From the NCBI GenBank assembly GCA_963931655.1, contig OZ007036.1:744001-808000 (forward strand): 64,000 nt of DNA, given 5' to 3'. This document shows, piece after piece, positions 1-5,891 of the stretch (positions are counted from its first letter, which is position 1; each line of letters opens with the position of its first letter). The notes beneath the pieces are model-generated. The model was not told where the DNA came from and did no database searches. It saw only the letters and a program-made list of their open reading frames with translations. This stretch comes from Butyricicoccus_B sp017886875. Lineage in GTDB: Bacteria; Bacillota; Clostridia; Oscillospirales; Butyricicoccaceae. The position numbers and the translations under genes are program-made.

Positions 1-1183
1 TAAGTGCACCATCAGGCACATTTTTGGTAACGGTTGTTCCAGCCGCTGTGAAAACTCTGTCACCCAAAGTTACAGGTGCAACAAGGTTTGTGTTACAGCC
101 GATAAAGCAATCGTCACCGATGACAGTTTTGCTCTTGGTATAGCCGTCATAGTTAACTACAACTGTGCCACAGCCAAAGTTTACACGTTCACCCACATCA
201 GCATCGCCGATATAAGTTAAATGGCTTACCTTTGTGCCGTTTCCGATATTAGCCTTTTTAAGCTCTACAAAGTCACCTATGCGGGTTTTGTCACCAATTT
301 TACAGTTTGGACGCACATAAGCAAATGGGCCAACAGTTGCGTTTTCGCCGATTGTTGACTCGGTAAACTGTGAATTGTTAACATTAGTACCTGCACCAAT
401 TTCCGCCTTTTCAAGCACAGTATTTGGACCAATCGTAGCGTTAGCACCGATTTTACAGCCCTGCTTAATTAAACAGTTTGGTAAAATAACAGCACCCGCT
501 TCAATTTGTGCATCAGGTGAAATAAAGGTATTTTCTGGTGAAAAGATTTGTACACCCTTAGCTATATAGCCAAAGTTAATCTTCATCACAAGTTTTTTCT
601 GTGCCTCATAAGCCTTGATACCATCTGTCAATACAGTTACATCATCTACATTACAGACTTCAACAGCAGCACCATCACTAACTAAAAGGTTTATAGCATC
701 AAATAAATTTTCTGCTTTACCAATAACCTTTTCCAGTGCGGATTTTTTGAAAATAGCCGCAGGCAATGCCCTATAACCATTTCCAGTGCCGATTTTGCAA
801 ACAGCATCATTTTCATCTCTAATAACAGCATTTTCACAGTATGAAACATTATTACCTGCAAATACTGTTACATCTTGACCTATTGCAAGATGTAATGCTG
901 CAATTTTAGAGAAATCCGACTTAGTCAGCTCAGGCATAGCCACAGCCATAACCAAAATATGCTCTGCATCTTCAGGTAACTTAGCTGCACTTAATGCCTG
1001 CTTTTCAGAGGTGAACACAGTTTGTTTATCTGTGCTTATAACATTTTGCAGTGGAGTGTTTTCCAGTGCATTTTTAATCCAAGTTTCAGCATCAGTAAAC
1101 AAAACCTTTCTACTGAAAGAGCAAAGACCATCGGTTTGCCTAACGCCATCAAGAAACAGCGTCATCATCACATTACTACTCAT
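1..1183 (-). CDS. glmU: GlmU-like protein, acetyltransferase half intact, uridylyltransferase half degenerate (3' end outside window)
   Basis: 394 codons are visible, read from ATG at 1183 behind an AGGAAGGA ribosome site; the stop lies beyond position 1. From about residue 215 on, left-handed beta-helix hexapeptides give GPFAYVRP, GDFVELKKA, SHLTYIGDADVG and GCGTVVVNYDG, which match the glucosamine-1-phosphate acetyltransferase domain of GlmU, including the His of the HLTYxGD motif. The first 200 residues align only loosely with the GlmU pyrophosphorylase fold. The GxGTRM nucleotide loop is absent (the protein starts MSSNVMMTLFLDGVRQ), the GDxPL metal motif reads MAVAMPEL, and the late Asn of the GVNxR motif reads LTDGIKAY. 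I infer that acetyl transfer to GlcN-1-P is kept and UDP-GlcNAc synthesis is lost or moved to another enzyme. A hairpin at 1208-1231 lies in its leader. Confidence 0.85.
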   Translation of the reverse strand, partial: MSSNVMMTLFLDGVRQTDGLCSFSRKVLFTDAETWIKNALENTPLQNVISTDKQTVFTSEKQALSAAKLPEDAEHILVMAVAMPELTKSDFSKIAALHLAIGQDVTVFAGNNVSYCENAVIRDENDAVCKIGTGNGYRALPAAIFKKSALEKVIGKAENLFDAINLLVSDGAAVEVCNVDDVTVLTDGIKAYEAQKKLVMKINFGYIAKGVQIFSPENTFISPDAQIEAGAVILPNCLIKQGCKIGANATIGPNTVLEKAEIGAGTNVNNSQFTESTIGENATVGPFAYVRPNCKIGDKTRIGDFVELKKANIGNGTKVSHLTYIGDADVGERVNFGCGTVVVNYDGYTKSKTVIGDDCFIGCNTNLVAPVTLGDRVFTAAGTTVTKNVPDGAL

Positions 1184-1207
1184 TGAAGGATTCCTTCCTA
1201 TCTATGA

Positions 1208-1231
1208 TGTAACACGAAATTTTGTGTTACA
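1208..1231. promoter_or_regulatory. Perfect 8-bp inverted repeat in the glmU leader
   Basis: TGTAACAC and GTGTTACA are separated by 8 bases, 25 bases upstream of the glmU start. It could be an operator or an mRNA leader hairpin; no T-tract follows it in either direction, so it is not a terminator. Confidence 0.45.
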
Positions 1232-1304
1232 GTATAATTCATTATTTATTATACTATATCTATTTGTAAAAATCATCAGTAATTTAAGAAAATTTCTATG
1301 TCTA

Positions 1305-1333
1305 TTGCAACATCAAGTTATACAGGATATAAT
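1305..1333 (+). promoter_or_regulatory. SigA-type promoter for dnaD-dnaI
   Basis: TTGCAA at 1305-1310 and TATAAT at 1328-1333 are 17 bases apart. The expected start is about 70 bases before the dnaD-like ATG. Confidence 0.6.
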
Positions 1334-1407
1334 AAACCCACAAAGCTTTTTATTGATTTTTCTATTTTTTTCTAGTGTTTTCCATTTTAACGGAGGGAAT
1401 ATTTTTT

Positions 1408-2352
1408 ATGAGTTTAACATCACTGCTACTTCCAGATGGCGAGCTTCGTGTTATACGCTGTGATATAACAGATAAAATTATAAGCTGCGGCGATGGTGAT
1501 AGTGCATTATTATATTTATATGTTGTAAAAACAGGTACACGCTTAGACGATACAGTTGCTATGCGAGAACTTAATTTTTCTAAAGACCGATATGAAAAAG
1601 CTGTTTTCACATTAACCAATATAATGATTGAACAACAAGCAAATTTGGAAACTATCAATGAACCTCAAAAAGCAAGAAAACCTAATTACACATCAAATGA
1701 AATTAGACTTGCTGTGACAACCGACCATAAATTTTCTGCGGTTTGTGATAGTGCAGAAGATGCACTTGGTACTCTTTTAAGCGATAAGGATATAAGAAGC
1801 CTTTATATGATTTATGATTATCTTGGGCTTCCTGCTGAAGTTATAATTGAGCTTTTAAGTTATTTAAAACGTGATAGACAAAAAATTGACAGACATACCA
1901 TTGAAAGAGAAGCTTATCTATGGACAGATGCTGGTATATACACATATGCTGATGCACAAAAACATCTTGAAAAAATAGAGGCTGAAAAACCTCTTATGGA
2001 CGCTATTTTTAAATATATAAATGTTGTAGGTAGAGACCCTTCAATGAAAGAACGTCAATTTGCCTCTGCTTGTATAAATAGAGGCTTTACACCAGAAGCT
2101 GTAGAACTTGCGATAGAACGTATGTATGCCAATATAGAGCAATTCAGCCTTAATTACTTAAAGAAAATATTGATTTCATGGCATGAAAAAGGTGTGCATA
2201 CTGTGTCAGAAATAACAGCCATTGAACCTCAAAGTAAAAAAGTTGCTAAACCTGCTGAAAACCCTGAACCTCAAACAGATAAGCTTGAAGACTGGGAAAT
2301 TGAATGGCTTGAAGAACTTCGCAGATATGAACAAAATAATAAGGAAGATTAA
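1408..2352 (+). CDS. dnaD: DnaD-family primosome protein
   Basis: The protein has 314 residues. The ATG at 1408 is chosen because CGGAGGG sits 10 bases upstream; a longer reading from 1375 has no such site. An N-terminal winged-helix-like region (about 20-85) is followed by two DnaB_2/DnaD-type helical segments: about 110-180 (LLSDKDIRSLYMIYDYLGLP) and about 195-270, the latter ending in the diagnostic SLNYLKKILISWHEKG. DnaD proteins load the replicative helicase with DnaI in Firmicutes. The gene ends two bases before a DnaI/DnaC-type ATPase, so the pair is surely co-transcribed and presumably makes the helicase-loading machinery. Confidence 0.85.
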   Translation: MSLTSLLLPDGELRVIRCDITDKIISCGDGDSALLYLYVVKTGTRLDDTVAMRELNFSKDRYEKAVFTLTNIMIEQQANLETINEPQKARKPNYTSNEIRLAVTTDHKFSAVCDSAEDALGTLLSDKDIRSLYMIYDYLGLPAEVIIELLSYLKRDRQKIDRHTIEREAYLWTDAGIYTYADAQKHLEKIEAEKPLMDAIFKYINVVGRDPSMKERQFASACINRGFTPEAVELAIERMYANIEQFSLNYLKKILISWHEKGVHTVSEITAIEPQSKKVAKPAENPEPQTDKLEDWEIEWLEELRRYEQNNKED

Positions 2353-2354
2353 AA

Positions 2355-3344
2355 ATGCAATTTGATAAACAAATACTCTCAAATATTTTGCGAGAATATG
2401 AAATAAAACGTGAACTTCGTGCAAAAATGCTTAGCGAAAGAAGGCTAGAAGTTTATAAAAAAGTACCTAGAATAAAACAAATTGATGCTTTGCTTAAAGG
2501 TACAGCTGCATCTGTAATGAAAATCGCTCTTGAAAATGGTGATAACCCAGAAGATGCTTTAAAGCAACTAAAAGAAAAAAATTTATCACTTCAAAGAGAA
2601 CGCAAGGAATTACTTATAAAAAATAATATCCCTGCTGATTTTCTTGATGATAAACCTCAATGTTCAATTTGTAGCGATATGGGTTATATTGGCTCTAATC
2701 CTTGTAGATGCTTAAAACATGCTTATCAGGATAAATTAAATAAACAACTTTCTACTATGCTCCCTATAAACGACCAAAATTTTCAATCTTTTAAACTTGA
2801 TTTCTACCCTCAAACTATTGATGCTCGTATTGGCATATCTGCTCGTGAAAATATGAGAAAAAATTTTGAACGTTGTAGAAAATATGCTAGTAAATTCAAT
2901 AAAAACTCTAAAAATTTGTTGTTTTATGGCTCTACTGGACTTGGCAAAACTTTTCTTTCAACCTGTATTGCAAAAGTTGTAACAGAAGCTGGTTTTTCAG
3001 TAGCTTATGACACCACAGCCAATATTGTAACTAATTATGAAACAATAAAATTTAATGGTGTAGACATCGAAAAAGCAAGAGAAGCTATAACAAAATATGA
3101 AAAAGCTGATTTGCTTATATTAGATGACCTTGGCACAGAGTTTTCCACTCCTTTTACAATATCTGTAATATATTCACTTTTAAATAATAGACTTATGTCA
3201 CATAAACCTATGATTATAAGCACTAATTTATTACCAAATGAGCTCGCAAAGCATTATTCAGATGCTATTGCATCAAGAATTAATGGCGAATTTATACCTA
3301 TTAGGTTTATTGGCGATGATATACGCAAACTAAAGAAAAAATAA
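2355..3344 (+). CDS. dnaI: DnaC/DnaI-type helicase loader ATPase
   Basis: The 329-residue AAA+ protein has an N-terminal region with a Cys cluster (CSICSDMGY...CRCLKHA, about 102-120) resembling the zinc-binding N-domain of DnaI. It then shows Walker A GSTGLGKTF (about 192-200), Walker B ADLLILDDLGTE (about 252-263), sensor ISTNLLPNEL and an arginine-rich box II end. Family knowledge: it delivers the replicative DNA helicase to origins and restart sites. It lies directly behind the dnaD-like gene with essentially no gap. IstB of IS21 is a related fold, but no transposase is near and the Cys cluster favours DnaI. Confidence 0.85.
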   Translation: MQFDKQILSNILREYEIKRELRAKMLSERRLEVYKKVPRIKQIDALLKGTAASVMKIALENGDNPEDALKQLKEKNLSLQRERKELLIKNNIPADFLDDKPQCSICSDMGYIGSNPCRCLKHAYQDKLNKQLSTMLPINDQNFQSFKLDFYPQTIDARIGISARENMRKNFERCRKYASKFNKNSKNLLFYGSTGLGKTFLSTCIAKVVTEAGFSVAYDTTANIVTNYETIKFNGVDIEKAREAITKYEKADLLILDDLGTEFSTPFTISVIYSLLNNRLMSHKPMIISTNLLPNELAKHYSDAIASRINGEFIPIRFIGDDIRKLKKK

Positions 3345-3650
3345 TATAAAATAATTATTTTTCTTTACAACTCGTTCATATTTTATTCACATATAAATGC
3401 CTAGTTTGGGTTATACTTGTTACATCAGTAAAGGATAGGTCAACCTAAACTGATGGCAGATTTTTTTCTGTTCTTTCTTTTGAATCCCCCTTTTTTACCC
3501 CTACTGTTTATTTTGTGAAGAATGCTGCAAAACCCGCTCGCCCCCCTTGAGCGGGTTTTGTACTGCCTAAAAATAAATTTTATTTATATAAATTTTATGT
3601 TATACTTATTTCTAAGGCAATGCTATTTTTATTAAAGGAGTTTACAGCCT
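3345..3650 (+). other. Intergenic region with two structured segments, possible small RNA
   Basis: There is no credible gene in this 306-base gap. Segment one (3403-3467) has two mutually exclusive pairings. 3403-3412 can pair with 3442-3451 (10 bp, one G-U), or 3423-3429 (CATCAGT) with 3449-3455 (ACTGATG), followed five bases later by seven T residues. Segment two is the strong 12-bp hairpin at 3528-3560. The alternating folds look like a terminator/antiterminator pair or a small RNA, but no known riboswitch consensus was recognised. Confidence 0.4.
3528..3560. terminator. GC-rich 12-bp hairpin, likely terminator
   Basis: CAAAACCCGCTC and GAGCGGGTTTTG are perfectly complementary around a 9-base C-rich loop. 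The A and T runs belong to the stem, so it could act in both directions; it separates dnaI from the SbcD-like gene. Confidence 0.65.
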
Positions 3651-4754
3651 ATGCTGTCGATTTTACATCTTGCTGACCTGCATTTGGGTGCAGCCTATTC
3701 TTTTTTATCAAGCGAAAAATCCGAAAAAGTTAAGGAAAGCCAATTTGCAGCCCTTAAACAAGCTATTGATTATGCAAATGAACAAGAAGTAAACGCTATT
3801 TTAATTGCTGGCGATTTATTCGACCAACCTATACCACAAAGCGAAGTTGTACACCGCACTTTTTCTATTTTATCTAAAGCTAATTGCTGTGTGCTTATTT
3901 CCCCTGGAAACCATGACTATTTATGTGCACAAAGCCCTTATCTAACTGTTAAACGTCCAGACTGCGTTTATGTTTTTTCTTCCCCTACTCTAACACCTTT
4001 TCCTATAGGTGATATTGGTGTTGTTTGGGGTGCTGCTTTCTGTGACCAAAGTGCATCAATCCCGCTTGATGTTGATTTAATACCTGATAAATATAATCTT
4101 TTGCTTGTACACTCAGATTTAAACACCAAAAGCGGCTATAATCCACTTTCTTCTACAGATTTCAAAACCAGTGGTTTTGATTATGCTGCATTAGGTCATA
4201 ATCATACATATAGCGGTATGCACCGAGCAGGCAAAACTATTTATGCTTGTCCAGGCAGTCCATGTAGCACAGGTGCAGATGATACAGGCAAAAAAGGCTT
4301 TTTATTTGGTCAAATTGGTGAACAGACTAAATTTAGATTTATTCCAAGTGTTGGTATGGAATTTCATAAATTAAAGATTGATTTTACCTCTCTTATGAGT
4401 GACCGAATGTTACAACAAGTGCTCACGCCTATGATACCAAAAAATCACGCAAATTCATGTGCTACTATTGAACTTACAGGTGAACGCTGTTATAACCCGA
4501 ATTTAGCCGCACTTGAAAGTGTATTAAATCAGATTTTCTTAAATGCGGTTATCATAGATAACACGTCTGAGAAAAAAAGCATTTGGAGATACTCAAAAGA
4601 TGATGATTTAAGAGGTCATGTATCAAGAAAATATCACGAACTTTTAAATAATGCTAAAGATGAACAAGAAAGAAACACTATTATGTTATCACTTAGATAT
4701 GCTCTTGCAGCATTAAATGGTGAAGCATTACCTGCCTTTGATGATAAAGAATAA
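3651..4754 (+). CDS. SbcD/YhaO-like metallophosphoesterase (DNA repair exonuclease)
   Basis: The 367-residue protein begins behind AAAGGAG. All metallophosphoesterase motifs are present: DLHLG (8-12), GDLFD (about 54-58), GNHDY (about 90-94), HSD (about 154) and GHNHTYSG (about 184-191). Order and length fit the SbcD/Mre11/YhaO family of manganese-dependent DNA nucleases. These normally pair with an SbcC/Rad50-like ATPase encoded next door; none is here, since the next features are a small RNA locus and a tRNA. It may work with a partner encoded elsewhere or as a stand-alone phosphoesterase. Confidence 0.8.
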   Translation: MLSILHLADLHLGAAYSFLSSEKSEKVKESQFAALKQAIDYANEQEVNAILIAGDLFDQPIPQSEVVHRTFSILSKANCCVLISPGNHDYLCAQSPYLTVKRPDCVYVFSSPTLTPFPIGDIGVVWGAAFCDQSASIPLDVDLIPDKYNLLLVHSDLNTKSGYNPLSSTDFKTSGFDYAALGHNHTYSGMHRAGKTIYACPGSPCSTGADDTGKKGFLFGQIGEQTKFRFIPSVGMEFHKLKIDFTSLMSDRMLQQVLTPMIPKNHANSCATIELTGERCYNPNLAALESVLNQIFLNAVIIDNTSEKKSIWRYSKDDDLRGHVSRKYHELLNNAKDEQERNTIMLSLRYALAALNGEALPAFDDKE

Positions 4755-4762
4755 TATTATTC

Positions 4763-4791
4763 TTGACACTTGTGTTTATAATATGTATACT
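4763..4791 (+). promoter_or_regulatory. Strong SigA promoter for the element 1 antisense-type RNA
   Basis: TTGACA at 4763-4768 and TATACT at 4786-4791 are exactly 17 bases apart. Predicted start is about 4798, just before the conserved GGGCACTGTTAACAG motif. No coding sequence follows. Confidence 0.75.
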
Positions 4792-4797
4792 GAAAAT

Positions 4798-4890
4798 AGA
4801 AAAAGGGCACTGTTAACAGACGGTTAACCCTTTATAAGTTGTTGGTCAAATGACCGCTGACTTTCTCAGGGTGCAGCGGTCATTTTGCAT
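4798..4890 (+). ncRNA. Element 1: putative antisense RNA facing the small-peptide mRNA
   Basis: An untranslated transcript of about 90 bases is inferred from the promoter at 4763-4791 and the hairpin at 4848-4885. Its 5' end (4804-4830) carries a small hairpin CTGT-TA-ACAG followed by ACGGTTAACC. The same layout is found at the 5' end of the opposing transcript and at both ends of element 2. The 3' hairpin overlaps the stop codon and last codons of the minus-strand peptide, so the two RNAs would be complementary there. Confidence 0.55.
4848..4885. terminator. Element 1 shared bidirectional hairpin
   Basis: AAATGACCGCTG and CAGCGGTCATTT form a perfect 12-bp stem with a 14-base loop, each arm followed by a T-rich stretch. 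It closes both convergent transcripts and contains the peptide's stop codon (4880-4882). Confidence 0.65.
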
Positions 4891-4948
4891 TTATGGTCAA
4901 TATGTAAAGTAAATAAATCACACATATAAAAAATCTAACAAACCACAA
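4880..4948 (-). CDS. Element 1: 22-residue hydrophobic peptide, candidate type I toxin
   Basis: The start is TTG at 4948, five bases after AAGGGGGGTGA, a near-perfect Shine-Dalgarno sequence; an in-frame GTG at 4957 overlaps that site and is rejected. The peptide is one membrane segment (FVRFFICVIYLLYIL) ending T-I-N-A-K. It aligns without gaps to the element 2 peptide: 10 of 22 positions are identical, including F, R, I-C, L-L and I-N-A. The Shine-Dalgarno sequence can pair with upstream bases (4954-4961 with 4969-4976, 8 bp with one G-U), which would block translation of the full-length mRNA. Small size, membrane segment, hidden ribosome site and a facing RNA are the hallmarks of type I toxins; the function is inference. 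Confidence 0.6.
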   Translation of the reverse strand: MWFVRFFICVIYLLYILTINAK

Positions 4949-4953
4949 AGCTT

Positions 4954-5007
4954 TCACCCCCCTTCTTAGGGAGTGATTAACCGCCTGCTGTCTAGTAACA
5001 GTGCCTA
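4954..5007 (-). promoter_or_regulatory. Element 1 peptide mRNA 5' leader with conserved motif and SD-hiding hairpin
   Basis: On the minus strand the leader runs from a start near 5007 through hairpin CTGT-TACTAG-ACAG, then CAGGCGGTTAATCAC. A second stem follows (4969-4976 with 4954-4961) that contains the ribosome site. The first half repeats, in inverted orientation, the 5' end of the + strand RNA at 4804-4830. Confidence 0.55.
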
Positions 5008-5013
5008 GCCAGT

Positions 5014-5042
5014 ATTATATCAAATTTAAGTTTTAATATCAA
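5014..5042 (-). promoter_or_regulatory. SigA promoter for the element 1 peptide mRNA
   Basis: On the minus strand TTGATA (5042-5037) and TATAAT (5019-5014) are 17 bases apart. The -35 box abuts the T-tract of the tRNA-Arg terminator. Confidence 0.75.
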
Positions 5043-5080
5043 CAAAAAAACCTTGCAGAGTTTTTTCTGCAAGGTTTTTC
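5041..5080 (-). terminator. Terminator of tRNA-Arg
   Basis: CCTTGCAG (5051-5058) pairs with CTGCAAGG (5067-5074). On the minus strand the stem is followed by TTTTTTTG, directly downstream of the tRNA. Confidence 0.85.
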
Positions 5081-5084
5081 TTTT

Positions 5085-5161
5085 TGGTACGTCCGAAGGG
5101 ATTCGAACCCCCAACATTCAGAACCGGAATCTGACGGTCTGTCCAATTGAACTACGGACGC
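5085..5161 (-). tRNA. tRNA-Arg (anticodon CCG)
   Basis: The 77 bases include an encoded 3' CCA. Acceptor arm GCGTCCG pairs with CGGACGT (first pair G-U). The anticodon stem TCAGA/TCTGA encloses loop TTCCGGT, giving anticodon CCG, which reads CGG. The T-arm carries GGTTCGAATCC. It is a single tRNA gene with its own terminator. Confidence 0.93.
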
Positions 5162-5216
5162 AAATGCTAGTCTATATTAACACAAGTATTATTTTTTGTA
5201 AAGTAATAAAAACCAC

Positions 5217-5269
5217 TTGACAATTTAATAAAGAGATATATAATAAACATATGAATAATTATTCATATG
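5217..5269 (+). promoter_or_regulatory. Promoter and ArsR/SmtB-type operator of the metal-efflux operon
   Basis: TTGACA (5217-5222) and TATAAT (5239-5244) are 16 bases apart. A perfect 22-bp palindrome (5248-5269; arms CATATGAATAA and its complement) starts four bases after the -10 box and covers the expected transcription start. ArsR-family metal sensors bind AT-rich ATATGAA-type dyads at this position, so autorepression is likely. Confidence 0.85.
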
Positions 5270-5285
5270 AAAGGACGTTTTATTT

Positions 5286-5639
5286 ATGTGTATTGATTTA
5301 TGCTGTGAAGAAAAGTGTATTCATGAAGATATAGTTCATAAAGTTGAACATGACCTCCCTAATGATGAAACACTATATGATTTAGCCGAACTTTTTAAGG
5401 TTTTTGGTGACTCAACAAGAATTAAAATTCTATATGCACTATTTGAAGCTGAAATGTGTGTTTGTGATATTGCTGAGCTTTTAAATTTAACTCAATCTGC
5501 TATTTCACACCAGCTTAGAGTGCTTAAATCTGCAAAACTTGTTAAAGCAAGACGTGCAGGAAAAACTGTTTTTTATTCTCTCTCTGATGAACATGTACGC
5601 TTGATAATAAATCAAGGCATGGAACATATACTTGAATAA
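5286..5639 (+). CDS. ArsR/SmtB-family metal-sensing repressor (CadC-like)
   Basis: The 117-residue winged-helix protein has family hallmarks: LFKVFGDSTRIKILYALFEAEMCVCDIAELLNLTQ, then the recognition helix SAISHQLRVLKSAKLV and the wing RRAGKTVFYSL. The MCVCD sequence in the fourth helix and N-terminal cysteines (C2, C6, C7, C11) match the Cys-rich site of CadC, which senses Cd, Pb or Zn. It would leave the 22-bp palindrome at 5248-5269 when metal binds, inducing itself, the small metallochaperone and the P-type ATPase. The Cys set favours soft metals. Confidence 0.88.
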   Translation: MCIDLCCEEKCIHEDIVHKVEHDLPNDETLYDLAELFKVFGDSTRIKILYALFEAEMCVCDIAELLNLTQSAISHQLRVLKSAKLVKARRAGKTVFYSLSDEHVRLIINQGMEHILE

Positions 5640-5657
5640 TTTAAGGGGTTGTTTTTT

Positions 5658-5876
5658 ATGAAAAAGGTATTTAAAATGCAAGACTTAGAATGTGCACACT
5701 GTGCAGGAAAAATGGAGGACGCTATTAATAAATTATATGGTGTTAATAAAGCTACAATAAATTTTATGACAATGAAGCTGACATTAGATGCAGATAGTGA
5801 AAATTTTGAAACTATTTTAGATGAAGCACAAAAAATCTGCTCAAAAATTGAAAAAGACTGTGTTATTTTGCGTTAA
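5658..5876 (+). CDS. Heavy-metal-associated (HMA) domain protein
   Basis: The protein has 72 residues from ATG at 5658, with AAGGGG 10 bases upstream (a TTG three codons earlier would clash with that site). It is a single ferredoxin-like HMA domain with metal motif ECAHCAGKM near residues 10-18. In many Cd/Zn ATPases this domain is fused to the N-terminus. Here the following ATPase lacks it, so this gene supplies it as a separate chain that may hand metal to the pump. It lies between the regulator and the pump with 15-18 base gaps. Confidence 0.85.
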   Translation: MKKVFKMQDLECAHCAGKMEDAINKLYGVNKATINFMTMKLTLDADSENFETILDEAQKICSKIEKDCVILR

Positions 5877-5891
5877 ATTAGGTAAACTGCT

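Noticed and set aside
2355..3344. DnaI-like ATPase as IstB of an IS21 element
   Set aside because: No transposase, no terminal repeats, and a dnaD-like gene abuts it; the N-terminal Cys cluster fits DnaI.
3345..3650. 6S RNA or SRP RNA in the dnaI downstream gap
   Set aside because: No long closing stem with central bubble, and the SRP loop sequence GGTCAGGTCCGGAAGG-type is absent.
4798..5008. Elements 1 and 2 as MITE-type mobile elements with terminal inverted repeats
   Set aside because: Not excluded, but no target-site duplication was found, promoters lie outside the repeats, and both copies keep a matching peptide with a good ribosome site while diverging in sequence.
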